A stretch of DNA of 64,000 nucleotides from Phycisphaeraceae bacterium (GCA_019636655.1 JAHBXB010000007.1:1-64000), one strand, 5' to 3'; shown: positions 33,233-42,922, numbered from the stretch's first letter. The notes: generated by a model not told the origin, from the sequence alone. Made by a program: numbers and translations.

Positions 33233-35938
33233 TCAGGGCTTCGGGGCCGGCTCGCTGTCGGCGGGCTTCGGGGCGGCCTTGGCGCGCCATGTGGCTTCCT
33301 GCTCGGGCTTGCCCCATGCCTTGTACATGTTGGCGATGGACTTGGCGGAGTTCTCCAGGCGCGAGTGGCCGGCGGGGAGGACCTGCTCCATCTGCGCATA
33401 GCCGGCGAGCATGAGGGTCTGCGACTCCTCGAACTTGCCCTGGTCGGAGAGGCACTCGGCGACGTTGATGCGGGCCTGGCCGCGCATCCAGTGGTCCTCG
33501 GGCAGGACGCGTTCGATGCCGGCGAGCATCCGGCGGAAGATGGGCTCGGCCTCGTCGGGCTTCTTGCGGTCGAGCAGGAGCAGGCCGAGGTTGTTCATGA
33601 CGACGAGCGTGGCCTGGGCGTCCTCGCCCGAGTCGCGGAGGCGCACCTCGAGCACCTGGCGCATAATGCGCTCGGCCTCGTCGAGGTTGCCGCGGAGCTG
33701 CTCGATGCGGGCGAGGTTGGCGAGGTAGGAGAGGGTGACGGAGTGGGCGGGGCCGAGCGTCGTGGCGGCGGCGTCGGAGGCGTGGCGGGCGAACTGCGAG
33801 GCCTCGTCGTACTTCTTGACCAGTTCGAGCGTGAGGGCGAGGACGTTCTCGGTAATGAGGGTCTCGGTGTGGTCGGGGCCGTAGATGCGTCGGCGGGAGT
33901 CAAGGATGGCGCGGCTGAGGGTTTCGGACTCCTCGTAGCGGGAGAGGTCCTTGAGGATCGCGGCCAGGATGCTGCGGGCGGTCAGGGTGGTGGAGCCGTC
34001 GGGTCCCTGCGCGAGGGTGGCGGCCTCCGCGGCCTCGCGGGCGACGGACTCGGCCTCGTTCAGGCGACCAAGGTCCTGGAGCACGTCCGCGATGCTGCAG
34101 AGGGTCTCGAGCGTCGGCTTGGCGCCGGGTCCCAGGGCCTGCTTCTGAGCCGCGGCGGTCTCGCGGTAGATCGCGAGCGCCCCCTCCTCGTCGCCGGCGA
34201 GCTGCGCGGCGAAGCCGAGAAGGCTGCGGGTGACCAGCGTGTCCTCGGCGTCCTCGCCGAGGGTCCGGCGGCGGGCTTCGAGGGTCTCGGTGAGGAGCCT
34301 GCGGGCCTCGTCGACGTCGCGGAGCGCGATCGCGACGGCGGCGATGTTGTACTTGGAGGTCAGGGTCTCGCGGTCGTCGGGGCCGAGGGAGACGACGCGG
34401 AGGTCGTAGGCGAGGCGGAGCTGCTCGCGGGCCTCGGGGTAGCGGGCGAGCTGGTGGTAGGTTTCGCCCAGGGTCTCGCGCATGGAGGCCTCGGCGACGG
34501 GGTCGTCCTTGAACGCGGGGCCGACCTTGCTGGCGGCGTCGTCGATGATCTCGCGGACGGTGATGTCGCGGCCGCTGGCCTTCTCCGGGTCGATGGAGGA
34601 GAGCATGTCGTGGAGGAAGGTGGAGGTGGCCTCGGCGCGGGAGCGCTGGGAGGCCTCGCGCTGGCGGGCCTCGCGCTCGGCCTCGGCGGCCTGCTGAGCG
34701 GCGGCGAGGGCCTTCTCGGCGCGGTCGCGCTCGGCGGCCTCGAGGCGGCGGGCGGCGCGTTCGGAATCCGCCGCTCGCCGGGCGATGACCAGGCCGGTGC
34801 TGGTGCCGATGATCCCCGCGAGCAGGGCGACGGCGACGGCGGCGACCGCGGCGACCAGGCCGCGCCGGCGGCGGATGAACTTGCGGAGGATGTAGGTGGT
34901 CTTCTCGGGGCCGGCGGTGAGGGGGAGGCCGGCGAGGTAGTTGCGGACATCGTCGGCGAGGTCGGTGGGGGTGCGGTAGCGCTTCGTGCGCTCCTTGCGC
35001 ATCGCCTTGAGGGGGATCCACTCCAGTTCGCGGGTGAGTTCGCGCTGCAGGGCGCCGAGTTCGGCGTGGCGTTTGCGGGCGATCTCCGCCGCGGAATCGC
35101 CCAGGCCGCTGAGGCGGGTGCTGGGCCGCGGGGGGTCGACCTCGCGGATGATGCGCTGGATCTCGGCGAGGCCCGCGGAGCGGAGCGAGGCGGCGTCGAA
35201 GGGGAGGGCCCCGGTGAGCAGTTCGTAGAGGAGTACGCCGAGGCTGTAGACGTCGGTGCGGGTGTCGACGTCGATGCCACCCATCTCGGCCTGCTCGGGG
35301 CTCATGTACTCCGGGGTGCCGATGAGCTGGCCCTGCTCGGTGAAGAGGGTCTTCTGCGTCAGGGTCTGGCTGATGGCCTTGGCGACGCCGAAGTCGATGA
35401 CCTTGGGGATGGGCCGGGAGTCGGTGGTGGCGACCAGGACGTTGGAGGGCTTGAGGTCGCGGTGGATCAGGCCCTTCATGTGGGCATGCTGCACGGCTTC
35501 GCAGACGGGGATGAACAGTTCGAGGCGCTGGCGGGTGTTGAGGCGGTGGCGGTCGCAGTAGTGGGTGATGGGCTCGCCCTGGACGAACTCCATGACGAAG
35601 TAGGGCCGGCCGTGGGGCGTCGAGCCGGCGTCGATGACGCGGGCGACGTTGGGGTGGTCCATCACCGCGAGGGCCTGCCGCTCCTGCTCGAAGCGGGCGA
35701 TGACGGCGCGGCTGTCCATGCCGGGCTTGATGATCTTGACTGCGACGCGCTGGACCATCGGTTCGCGGCGCTCGGCGAGGTAGACGACGCCGAACCCGCC
35801 CTCGCCCAGGACGCTCAGGAGGCGGTAGGGGCCGATGTCATCCCCGGGCTGCTCGAGCGTGGGCGCGGCGGGCCAGGGGCGCTTCGGGTCGGGAACGGAG
35901 GGCGGGACGGTGGGGTTGTTGTGGGCTGGGTCGGTCAT
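33233..35938 (-). CDS. Membrane Ser/Thr protein kinase with TPR sensor region
   Basis: The product is 901 residues from the ATG ending 35938; an upstream in-frame extension is a shadow. The kinase domain spans residues ~37-330: glycine loop LGEGGFGVVYLAE, VK in AVKIIKPG, HRDLKPSNVLV with the catalytic Asp, VIDFGVAKAI with DFG, and GTPEYMSPEQ. A single membrane helix lies near residue 380 (GLVAAVAAVAVALLAGIIGT), followed by an Ala/Glu/Arg coiled coil and about nine tetratricopeptide units (~480-880; for example DETLTSKYNIAAVAIALRDV and YEESETLSRAI). This PknB-type kinase with extracytoplasmic or C-terminal TPRs is greatly expanded in planctomycetes. Its stop is eight bp from gatB, convergent. 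Confidence 0.88.
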   Translation of the reverse strand: MTDPAHNNPTVPPSVPDPKRPWPAAPTLEQPGDDIGPYRLLSVLGEGGFGVVYLAERREPMVQRVAVKIIKPGMDSRAVIARFEQERQALAVMDHPNVARVIDAGSTPHGRPYFVMEFVQGEPITHYCDRHRLNTRQRLELFIPVCEAVQHAHMKGLIHRDLKPSNVLVATTDSRPIPKVIDFGVAKAISQTLTQKTLFTEQGQLIGTPEYMSPEQAEMGGIDVDTRTDVYSLGVLLYELLTGALPFDAASLRSAGLAEIQRIIREVDPPRPSTRLSGLGDSAAEIARKRHAELGALQRELTRELEWIPLKAMRKERTKRYRTPTDLADDVRNYLAGLPLTAGPEKTTYILRKFIRRRRGLVAAVAAVAVALLAGIIGTSTGLVIARRAADSERAARRLEAAERDRAEKALAAAQQAAEAEREARQREASQRSRAEATSTFLHDMLSSIDPEKASGRDITVREIIDDAASKVGPAFKDDPVAEASMRETLGETYHQLARYPEAREQLRLAYDLRVVSLGPDDRETLTSKYNIAAVAIALRDVDEARRLLTETLEARRRTLGEDAEDTLVTRSLLGFAAQLAGDEEGALAIYRETAAAQKQALGPGAKPTLETLCSIADVLQDLGRLNEAESVAREAAEAATLAQGPDGSTTLTARSILAAILKDLSRYEESETLSRAILDSRRRIYGPDHTETLITENVLALTLELVKKYDEASQFARHASDAAATTLGPAHSVTLSYLANLARIEQLRGNLDEAERIMRQVLEVRLRDSGEDAQATLVVMNNLGLLLLDRKKPDEAEPIFRRMLAGIERVLPEDHWMRGQARINVAECLSDQGKFEESQTLMLAGYAQMEQVLPAGHSRLENSAKSIANMYKAWGKPEQEATWRAKAAPKPADSEPAPKP

Positions 35939-36030
35939 GGGTGGCCCGCGGGGCGCCGGTCGTGCCGGGGGGGGCGACAACTGTACGTCTGGCGGTGGAC
36001 GACCCGGGAGGAGGGTCACGTCGCCGGTGA

Positions 36031-37314
36031 CTAGCGCCGGCTCACCGCCGCCGCGGGCGTGGCGCGGGACCGGATGTTGTCCAGCACGTTCATGAAGTTG
36101 ATGTACGAGTCGTACGGCGAGTCGTAGGGGGAGAAGTACTTGTGCACGTCGCCGTCGGCCCAGTACTTGGTGCACATGTAGTAGAAGTGGTCGCTGGTGG
36201 TGACCTTGCGCCAATCCTCGAGGAGGTAGATCGCCTCGTTGATCTCCTGCTGGTCGCCGGCCTTGACGGCGGCGGCGAGGCGGGCCTTGATGGGGCGTTC
36301 GAGCTTGTAGGTCTCCAGCAGGGCGTTGCTCTGCATGGAGTTGCCGAGCCAGGCGGAGAGGTCGCGCTCGGTGTCGGCCCAGGAGATCATGTGGGGGACG
36401 TCGTACTCGCCGACGGGATCGTACTTGCCGATCGCCTCGCCGACGGTGAGGAAGTCGTTGTGGCCGGGGTTGGTGTCGTAGATCCAGCCTGGGAGGGCGT
36501 CGAGGAACTGGAAGATGCCGGTGTCGGCCCACTGGTGCTCGCCGAAGGTCTCGTAGTCCATGAAGAGGTTGCAGACGTAGCCGTCGCCGTTGATCTTGTC
36601 GACCCACCCGGCGAAGCGCTCGGCCGTGAGGGGCCACTCGGCCCAGCCGCGGTTGCTGAAGCGAAAGGCGATGTCGTCGCTGAGGCGGTAGTTCTTGAGC
36701 AGCAGGGAGAAGGGGCGGCCGGTGGGCCCATCGCCGGTGTGCGGCGGGCGGTAGAGGTAGTTGGGGGAGCGGTAGCCCAGGACGTGGTCGGCGCCCTCGC
36801 AGATCTGGCCGAGCCAGCGCGGCGTGCCGTCGGGGTTCTTCATGTGGGCGATGAAGTGGCCCAGGTCGTTGTTGTAGATGAGCTCGGTATTGCGGAAGAC
36901 CCTGGGCGTCTGGCCGAAGAGATCCTGGATCTTGCGGGTGTGCATGTTCACCTGCTCGGTGAACTCGTCGCGCGAGTAGAGGAAACTCAGGGAGTGGTGG
37001 TACGTCTCGCCGACGAACTCGCACGCGCCCGTATCGGCGAGCCGCTTGAACAGGTCCAGCACGTCCGGGGCGAACTCGGCAAGCTGGTCCAGCACCACGC
37101 CCGTGATCGCGTACGAGACGCGGAAGCGCCCCTCGTGCCGCCGCACCAGGTCGAGGATGAGGCTGGTGGCGGGGCGGTAGCACTTGTCGGCCACCTTGCG
37201 GCAGATCGCGCCGTTCTTGTCGGTGTCGAAGTAGTAGTGGGAGGTATCAAAGACCGTGTAGCGGTTGAGGCGGTAGGGCTGGTGCACCTGGAAATAGAAC
37301 ACAACTGAGGTCAT
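36031..37314 (-). CDS. GH57-family alpha-glucanotransferase/amylase-like enzyme
   Basis: The product is 427 residues, in the range of short GH57 members. The five conserved regions of the family can be followed: FYFQVHQPYRLNRYTVFD (region 1, HQP), ADTGACEFVGETYHHSLSFL (region 2), NLFMDYETFGEHQW (region 3, with the predicted catalytic Glu), MISWADTERDLSAWLGNSMQ (region 4, with an Asp) and CTKYWADGDVHKYFSPYDSP (region 5). GH57 enzymes retain the alpha configuration while cleaving or transferring glucans such as glycogen. There is no signal peptide, so a cytoplasmic glycogen role is likely. It lies upstream of the kinase and downstream of the envelope cluster, all in the same direction. Confidence 0.9.
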   Translation of the reverse strand: MTSVVFYFQVHQPYRLNRYTVFDTSHYYFDTDKNGAICRKVADKCYRPATSLILDLVRRHEGRFRVSYAITGVVLDQLAEFAPDVLDLFKRLADTGACEFVGETYHHSLSFLYSRDEFTEQVNMHTRKIQDLFGQTPRVFRNTELIYNNDLGHFIAHMKNPDGTPRWLGQICEGADHVLGYRSPNYLYRPPHTGDGPTGRPFSLLLKNYRLSDDIAFRFSNRGWAEWPLTAERFAGWVDKINGDGYVCNLFMDYETFGEHQWADTGIFQFLDALPGWIYDTNPGHNDFLTVGEAIGKYDPVGEYDVPHMISWADTERDLSAWLGNSMQSNALLETYKLERPIKARLAAAVKAGDQQEINEAIYLLEDWRKVTTSDHFYYMCTKYWADGDVHKYFSPYDSPYDSYINFMNVLDNIRSRATPAAAVSRR

Positions 37315-37439
37315 GGGGTGGTCCCGGGCGTGGCGCGGCGGCGAAGACGGACACGCAGCATACCCGAGGCCGCGCGCCGCCGGAGCGTAGCACGCCGCGG
37401 GGCCGGGCCGGTGGCGCGTGCGCGCCGACGGGGCGGCGG

Positions 37440-38633
37440 CTAGGTCTCCATCGACGTGATGCGGAGGATGGCGACCGGGGCGAGGATGAGCACCGGGAGG
37501 AAGACGCCGAACTGCGGCGGCAGACCCGGCAGGCTCCAGGACGTCAGCAGCACGCCGCCCATCATGGTGACGAGCCCGACGGGCGCGCACTTGAGCGACT
37601 GGATGACCATGTTCTTGGGCTCGCGGGTCAGGAAGAAGGGGAGGTTGATGAGGATCGCAAGGACGTTGGAGACCAGCAGGGCGAGGCGGCCCCAGCGGAC
37701 GCGCTCCAGGCGGTTGCGCGTCGGCTCGTCGATGAACTTCGACGCGAGCATCTGCGAGATCTGCCCCCACGAGAGGGACTGTGAGAAGCCCGAGTAGCGG
37801 TGCAGCAGCAGGCGCGTCGGGTCAAGATCGGTCTGGACCAGGGCGACGCTGCCCGGCGCCGGCTCGGCGCCGGGGGTCGCGGGTGACGGGGGAGTGGCGG
37901 CGGGCGAGGCCGGGGAGCCGGGGCTGGATGGGCGCAGCGGCACCACGGAGACGCCGCGGAGCTCCCACGCCCCGCCGGGGCCGGGCTCCGCGGGGCGCCA
38001 CACCGCCAGGGGCGCCGAGAGGCGCCGCACCGCCTGGCCCTCGGGCCCGCGCTGCCAGACGTGCACGGTCTGCATCGAGTCGGTGTTCTTGTCGAACTTG
38101 ACGGCGTAGAAGATGTTCCCCTGCCCGTCGGCGACCATCGGCACCTCGAAGAGCGCAAAGCCCTTGGGGCCGGCGTCGCGGTAGTCGCGTGTGAGCAGGC
38201 CGTTCTCCGCCAGCCGTGGGATCACCGCCTCCTGGTTGATCACCTGCACCAGCAGCACGGCGACCGTCACGATCGTGATCGGCCGCGCCACGCGGTACAG
38301 CGAGACGCCGGATGCCAGCACGGCCACCAGTTCCCGGTGCCGCACCAGCTGGGTGAGGGTGAAGCCCATCGAGGCGGTGAGCACCAGGCCGATGAGGAAG
38401 TTGAACAGCTGCAGCAGGCGCGGCCACCACAGGTCGGCGATCAGGAAGACGGTGACCACCGAGAGGCGGACGCCGGAGGTCTTGTTGTTGGGGTCCAGGG
38501 CCTCGGCCGCGGCGATGAACCGCTCGATGTTGAACGCGACGTCGATGGTCACCACGAACGCGAAGAGGACGAACAGCAACACCGCGGTGTTGATGATGTA
38601 CTGCCGCGCGATGTACCGGTCCAGGATCGTCAT
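37440..38633 (-). CDS. lptG: LptF/LptG-family permease (LPS export)
   Basis: The product is 397 residues from the ATG ending 38633. YjgP/YjgQ proteins form the membrane part of the ABC transporter that extracts lipopolysaccharide from the inner membrane. The N-terminal half has helices at ~14-35 (NTAVLLFVLFAFVVTIDVAF), ~60-80 and ~95-115, with the VLTASMGFTLTQLVRHRELV coupling helix typical of the family. A periplasmic jellyroll part contains a Ser/Pro/Ala-rich insert (SSPGSPASPAATPPSPATPG). The C-terminal helices (LALLVSNVLAILINLPFFLT, VGLVTMMGGVLLTSW) complete the fold. The choice of lptG over lptF is by size and order only. It is 58 bp downstream of the PAP2 gene. Confidence 0.75.
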   Translation of the reverse strand: MTILDRYIARQYIINTAVLLFVLFAFVVTIDVAFNIERFIAAAEALDPNNKTSGVRLSVVTVFLIADLWWPRLLQLFNFLIGLVLTASMGFTLTQLVRHRELVAVLASGVSLYRVARPITIVTVAVLLVQVINQEAVIPRLAENGLLTRDYRDAGPKGFALFEVPMVADGQGNIFYAVKFDKNTDSMQTVHVWQRGPEGQAVRRLSAPLAVWRPAEPGPGGAWELRGVSVVPLRPSSPGSPASPAATPPSPATPGAEPAPGSVALVQTDLDPTRLLLHRYSGFSQSLSWGQISQMLASKFIDEPTRNRLERVRWGRLALLVSNVLAILINLPFFLTREPKNMVIQSLKCAPVGLVTMMGGVLLTSWSLPGLPPQFGVFLPVLILAPVAILRITSMET

Positions 38634-38691
38634 GGGAAGCGGTGGGTCCAGGGGCCGCCGCGGGGCATTGTTCGCGTGCCGGGGCGGCCGG

Positions 38692-39366
38692 TCAGGCCCG
38701 GTCGGCCGTGGAGCCGGAGTTGTTGCGGGCGTCCCATGCCCAGATCGCGGCGCAGGCGGCCCAGCCGAGGATTGCCGCGGCGACGACATCGGAGACAAAG
38801 TGAGCCCCCGCGAGCACGCGGGTCAGCCCGCACCCGGCCGCGAGCGGCAGGGCGAGCCAGCCCAGGCCCGGGTACAGGCGTCCGAGCATGAAGGCGGCGC
38901 CGAACGCGACCGCCGCGTGGCTGGAGGGCATCGAGAGGTCCGAACCGCGGCTCCATCGCTCGCCGAGCCCCCAGAGGCGGTTCCACCCCTCGGAGTCCTC
39001 GGGCCGCACGCGCCCGACGACGAACTTGAACGCCTCCGCCGCGAGCCCGCTCACGCCCGCGGCCAGCACCACGAGCGTGCCGCGCCGGAGCGGCGAGGGG
39101 GCGCCCGGGAGCGCCAGGCCGCGCTCGCGCCGGGAGTGCTCGGCGAGCACAAGGGCCGCGCCGACGACAAGCCACGTGGGAAAGTAGCCCGCGATGCGCA
39201 GCAGGCGGTACCAGTCGCGCGATTGCAGGACGGCGAGCCGCGCGGCCTGGGCCGGGTCCTTGGGGTTCAGGCTCACGTGCAGCCAGCCGGCGCGGTCCCA
39301 CGAGAGGGCCACGGCGAGCAGCAGCAGCCAGCAGATGGCGATGGTGCGGCGGTTTCGGCGGATCAT
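38692..39366 (-). CDS. PAP2-family membrane phosphatase
   Basis: The product is 224 residues with five to six membrane helices. The three-part lipid-phosphatase signature is complete: KFVVGRVRPED (KxxxxxxRP), SMPSSHAAVAFGAAFMLGRL (PSGH-type, here PSSH) and RVLAGAHFVSDVVAAAILGW (SRxxxxxHxxxD). Members dephosphorylate undecaprenyl diphosphate, phosphatidylglycerol phosphate or lipid A. The ATG ending 39366 overlaps the stop of the glycosyltransferase by four nt (ATGA), so the two are translationally coupled. In this envelope cluster a role in lipid A or carrier-lipid phosphate removal is a reasonable inference. Confidence 0.85.
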   Translation of the reverse strand: MIRRNRRTIAICWLLLLAVALSWDRAGWLHVSLNPKDPAQAARLAVLQSRDWYRLLRIAGYFPTWLVVGAALVLAEHSRRERGLALPGAPSPLRRGTLVVLAAGVSGLAAEAFKFVVGRVRPEDSEGWNRLWGLGERWSRGSDLSMPSSHAAVAFGAAFMLGRLYPGLGWLALPLAAGCGLTRVLAGAHFVSDVVAAAILGWAACAAIWAWDARNNSGSTADRA

Positions 39367-41144
39367 GGTCGCTTCCCAGCATCGGCCGAAGGGGGCGCAA
39401 AGCCGCGGAAGTCCCGGCCCAGCAGGACGATCCGCCGCTTCCGCTCCGCGACCGGGTCCTCGGGGAGGAACCCCAGCGAGTCGACCGAGCCGAAGGCGGC
39501 GCTGACGTCGGTGTCCTGCGACCCGAGGATCACGGCGGGACGCCCCAGCAGGCGCGGGTCATCCAGGTCGGTGTGGGAGAACATGTCGTACTGCGTGCGG
39601 CGGCCCCCGAGCTTGGCGGAGGAGCAGTAGACGGTCGGGTGGCCGGGCATGTAGAACGCCATGAGGCTCGCCATGCCGTAGTGCTGGCAGACCACGAAGG
39701 GCTCGAGGCCGGTGGCCGCGGCGAGTTCGTGGCGCACTGATTCGATCTTCTCCGCCAGGCGGCGGGCGCCCATGATGCGATGCAGCGGGATCGGCGACGA
39801 GTGCACGCCCACGAGCGGCAGAACCCGCCCCAGCCCCGCGCTGAGCAGGTCGATCCTGGCGCCGAGCACGGCGGTGATCACGCCGTACACCACCGCGGTG
39901 TGCCAGAGCATCTGCGGCGCGGTCTCCGGGCGGCGCCGCATGATCCCCGCCCACGGACGCTTCCCGTCCGGGCCCGGCGGCGTGGCGAGCCACGCGGCGA
40001 TCCGCGCGCGGTACACGGCGATCGCATCGGAGGCGTACCACCCCGCCAGCGGCACCAGCGTGGCGTACGCCCCCAGCGCCCAGTTCCCCTCGGCTTCCTT
40101 GGCCAGCGCGACGAGGACGTAGAACGCAAGGATCGGCAGGGCGCACGCGGCCAGGAAGAGCTTGCCGAGGTAGTCCTCCCCCAGCCCGGCGATCCCGGCG
40201 CGCCGCTGCAGGACCTCGACCGCCGCGAGCACTGCGAGGATCAGCACCGGCCCGATCATGCCGACCTGCTCGGCGAGGAACTTGATCGGCTCGAGGAGGT
40301 TCCACTCCAGCCCGTCGGCGCCGTTGGCCAGCGGCACGTCGCCGCCCCGGAGCCCCAGGTGACCGAGGAGGTGCCGGACGGTGACCCACTCGTGCTGCGA
40401 GTTCCACACCGCCACGGGCGCCAGGCCGAGCGCCGCCAGGACCAGGGCCACCGCCGCGAGCGGCTTCCACGCCCGCGATGGCCGCAGCCGGGCGCGGGCG
40501 AGCAGGGCGAACAGCAGCATGCCCGGGACAAACAGCAGCATCGTGTATTTAAAGAGGAAGCCCGCGGCGACGCTCACCCCCAGCGCCACCCACGCCGACG
40601 ACGAGCCGCGCACCAGGGCCCGCCACGCGGCCCACGCCGCGCACGCCCAGCAGGCGAGGTACGGCCCGTCGATCGTCGAGAGCAGCGCGACCACCTGGAG
40701 CATCGGGGCCAGCGCGATCGATGCCGCGGCGTACGTGGAGACCCTCGCCGCGCGCCGGCGGCGGGCCGCGTCGAGCGGGAAGGTGCCGCCGTTCGCGGCG
40801 TCGCGGGCGAGAGCGGCGCCGGCGAACATGGTGATCGCCGCGAAGACGGGCATCAGCAGCCGCACGCCGAACTCGGTGTTGCCCGCGATCGCCGTTCCCG
40901 CCTTGATCGCCAGCGCGATCCCCGGGCCCTTGGAGTAGTACGACCAGTCCAGGTGCCTCGCCCATTCCCAGTAGTGGGCCTCGTCCTCGGCCAGGTCGTA
41001 GGGGCAGAACGCCCCGAGGTAGACCAGGCGCGCGGCCAGCAGCGCGACGATGAACACCATCGCTCCGCGGGAGGGGAGCGAGTCTCGCAGCGGGATCCCG
41101 CGTGGAGTGCCGCCGCCAGCATGTGGTGATGCGTCGCTGAACAC
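39363..41144 (-). CDS. ArnT/PMT-like membrane glycosyltransferase (GT39/GT83 type)
   Basis: The product is 593 residues, start GTG ending 41144 (a later ATG ending 41060 is an alternative). It has about eleven membrane helices. The first loop bears the conserved acidic pair and family pattern CPYDLAEDEAHYWEWARHLD, then YYSKGPGIALAIKAGTAIAG, as in PMT_2/ArnT proteins, which use polyprenyl-phosphate sugars to modify lipid A, cell-wall polymers or proteins on the periplasmic side. The C-terminal soluble domain (ATGLEPFVVCQHYGMASLMA, GRPAVILGSQDTD) is typical. It overlaps pap2 and sits 43 bp after an LptF-like gene, which points to LPS modification. Confidence 0.82.
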   Translation of the reverse strand: MFSDASPHAGGGTPRGIPLRDSLPSRGAMVFIVALLAARLVYLGAFCPYDLAEDEAHYWEWARHLDWSYYSKGPGIALAIKAGTAIAGNTEFGVRLLMPVFAAITMFAGAALARDAANGGTFPLDAARRRRAARVSTYAAASIALAPMLQVVALLSTIDGPYLACWACAAWAAWRALVRGSSSAWVALGVSVAAGFLFKYTMLLFVPGMLLFALLARARLRPSRAWKPLAAVALVLAALGLAPVAVWNSQHEWVTVRHLLGHLGLRGGDVPLANGADGLEWNLLEPIKFLAEQVGMIGPVLILAVLAAVEVLQRRAGIAGLGEDYLGKLFLAACALPILAFYVLVALAKEAEGNWALGAYATLVPLAGWYASDAIAVYRARIAAWLATPPGPDGKRPWAGIMRRRPETAPQMLWHTAVVYGVITAVLGARIDLLSAGLGRVLPLVGVHSSPIPLHRIMGARRLAEKIESVRHELAAATGLEPFVVCQHYGMASLMAFYMPGHPTVYCSSAKLGGRRTQYDMFSHTDLDDPRLLGRPAVILGSQDTDVSAAFGSVDSLGFLPEDPVAERKRRIVLLGRDFRGFAPPSADAGKRP

Positions 41145-41186
41145 GAGAAGGTGGCTCGCCCGGTGGAAGAAGGAACGCTGAGGCGG

Positions 41187-42914
41187 TCAGTGCAGCGCGA
41201 GCTTGCGGTACTCCAGGAGCGTAAACACGCCCAGTCCAAGGACCCCGCTCCACATCATCGTCACCCCCAGGGCCGGGTTCTGGAAGATCAACTGCCGACC
41301 CGCGATCAGCCCCATCAGGCACGCCAGCGCCGGCAGGAACGACCACAGGTACACCGCGAGCGGCAGCGAATCCTTGAGCCGCATCGCCATCACGGATCCC
41401 GTGATCACCATCACCAGGCACGCCGCGGCCATCGACAGCCGTTCCTGCTGCTTGCCGGTTACCTCACGGTTGAGCCGCGTGATCCGCGCCTCGAGGTCCT
41501 TCCGCGGCCCGTCGACGAACTGCGGGTTGGGGTCGTCCTTGATCGCCTCCGATGCGAGCGTCACGAGCTCCGCCGTCGGCATCGCCAGGAAGTTCGGCAC
41601 CGGGCTGTCCCGCAGCGCCAGCCGCTGGAACTCGAGCTCCGGGTGTACGCCGGCGGTGGGGGAGGTCTGCCGAGCGCCCGGCTCCGTCGAGGCGCCCGAG
41701 ACGCTCACGTTCTCCAGCCGCAGCGTAAGCGTGATCTCGCGGTCTGCCGCGTTGGGATCGGTGTAGGTGTGGAATAGCGCCCGCTTGGCCGACATCACCT
41801 GCACGCCCCCGCCAGGCAGGTGCCGCTCCACCCGCACCGGGCCGCTGCCGCCCGGCGGCGCCAGCTCCCACCACGTGTTGCCGGTCCATCGCATCGAGGG
41901 GGCTGTGATCGTCCAGCCCAGCCCGCCCGGATCGGTCAGCGTGACCTGCGAGGACCGGGCCATCGCCTCCGCCATGCGCTGCGTGGTCGCCCGCTCGCCC
42001 AGCGTCGCGGCGAGCGTCCGGCGCTTCTGCTCCACCTGCTGCATCAACTCCGGCCGCGCGCGCCGGTCCTCCAGCTCGCTCCACGAGAGGAACTTGGTGT
42101 CGTCCTGCACCGGCGACGGGATGCGCTGGGAGAACGTGCGGAAGTCCTCCTCCGCCGCGGCCTTGCCGGGCTGGTGCATGTGCGGCTTCTCGGCGCGCAT
42201 CACGACGAGCGTCGAGCCGTCGTCCTCCACCAGGCGAGTCGACGGCCCCTCCGGCCCGGCCCCTTCGCCCGGCCCCGCGCCCCAGATGAACCACACCCAC
42301 GCGTTCTTCGCCGTGCCCTCGGCCTCGATCTTCCCCGACTTGTCCATCTTGACGACCGTGACCCCGGAGAGCCAGAGCACCTCGTACGCCCCGGTCGCCT
42401 TGTCGGCGCCGAGCGACTCCACGACGTCCGCCGTCACCATCATCCCCTGCAGCGAGATCGGCCTCCCCGCGCGCAGCGACGAGACGACCAGGCGCGTCAC
42501 GTCCTTGTACGCCAGTTCCTGCATCTGCCGCAGCATCAGCGGGATCAGGCTATTCGACAGGTACAGGAGGATCCCGAACAACCCCAGCCCCGCCAGCATC
42601 GCCGGGCCGAGCAGCGACCGGTGGCTCATTCCTCCCGCCTGGCACGCCCCGACCTCGTTGTCCACCGCGAACCGGTGGTACGCCATCGTCGCGGCGAACC
42701 CCGCGGCGAACGGCAGCCCGTACTCCAGCATCGGGAGCATGGCGAAGGCCATGAACTTGAGCGTGTCGATCGGCCCCAGCTTGCCGTCGGCCATGAACTT
42801 CACCGCCCCCGCGAACGCCAGCACCGAGACGATCACCAGCGCGCTCACGACGATCAGGCGCCACAGCGCGACCGAGATGTACGTCCAGATGATGATCGGC
42901 GGCCGGGCGAGCAT
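41187..42914 (-). CDS. lptF: LptF/LptG-family permease (LPS export), long form
   Basis: The product is 575 residues, longer than the ~360-residue enterobacterial LptF because the periplasmic part carries extra sequence. The N-terminal helices (VSALVIVSVLAFAGAVKFMA, FMAFAMLPMLEYGLPFAAGF) precede the family's YHRFAVDNEVGACQAGGMSH coupling region, and the C-terminal helices (LSMAAACLVMVITGSVMAMR, LAVYLWSFLPALACLMGLIA and ALGVTMMWSGVLGLGVFTLL) close the fold. With the LptG-like gene it would form the heterodimeric channel for LPS. The ATG has a TACGAT hexamer eight nt upstream and no ribosome site. It is upstream in the cluster with the PMT-like enzyme and PAP2. Confidence 0.7.
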   Translation of the reverse strand: MLARPPIIIWTYISVALWRLIVVSALVIVSVLAFAGAVKFMADGKLGPIDTLKFMAFAMLPMLEYGLPFAAGFAATMAYHRFAVDNEVGACQAGGMSHRSLLGPAMLAGLGLFGILLYLSNSLIPLMLRQMQELAYKDVTRLVVSSLRAGRPISLQGMMVTADVVESLGADKATGAYEVLWLSGVTVVKMDKSGKIEAEGTAKNAWVWFIWGAGPGEGAGPEGPSTRLVEDDGSTLVVMRAEKPHMHQPGKAAAEEDFRTFSQRIPSPVQDDTKFLSWSELEDRRARPELMQQVEQKRRTLAATLGERATTQRMAEAMARSSQVTLTDPGGLGWTITAPSMRWTGNTWWELAPPGGSGPVRVERHLPGGGVQVMSAKRALFHTYTDPNAADREITLTLRLENVSVSGASTEPGARQTSPTAGVHPELEFQRLALRDSPVPNFLAMPTAELVTLASEAIKDDPNPQFVDGPRKDLEARITRLNREVTGKQQERLSMAAACLVMVITGSVMAMRLKDSLPLAVYLWSFLPALACLMGLIAGRQLIFQNPALGVTMMWSGVLGLGVFTLLEYRKLALH

Positions 42915-42922
42915 GAGCCGGG

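Noticed and set aside
31669-33399. N-terminal extension of the zinc-ribbon protein frame across gatB
   Set aside because: Antisense shadow of gatB rich in Arg/Pro/His. The plausible start is the ATG ending 31668.
35939-37183. N-terminal extension of the Ser/Thr kinase frame
   Set aside because: It is the shadow of the GH57 gene in another frame; kinase-like sequence begins at the ATG ending 35938.
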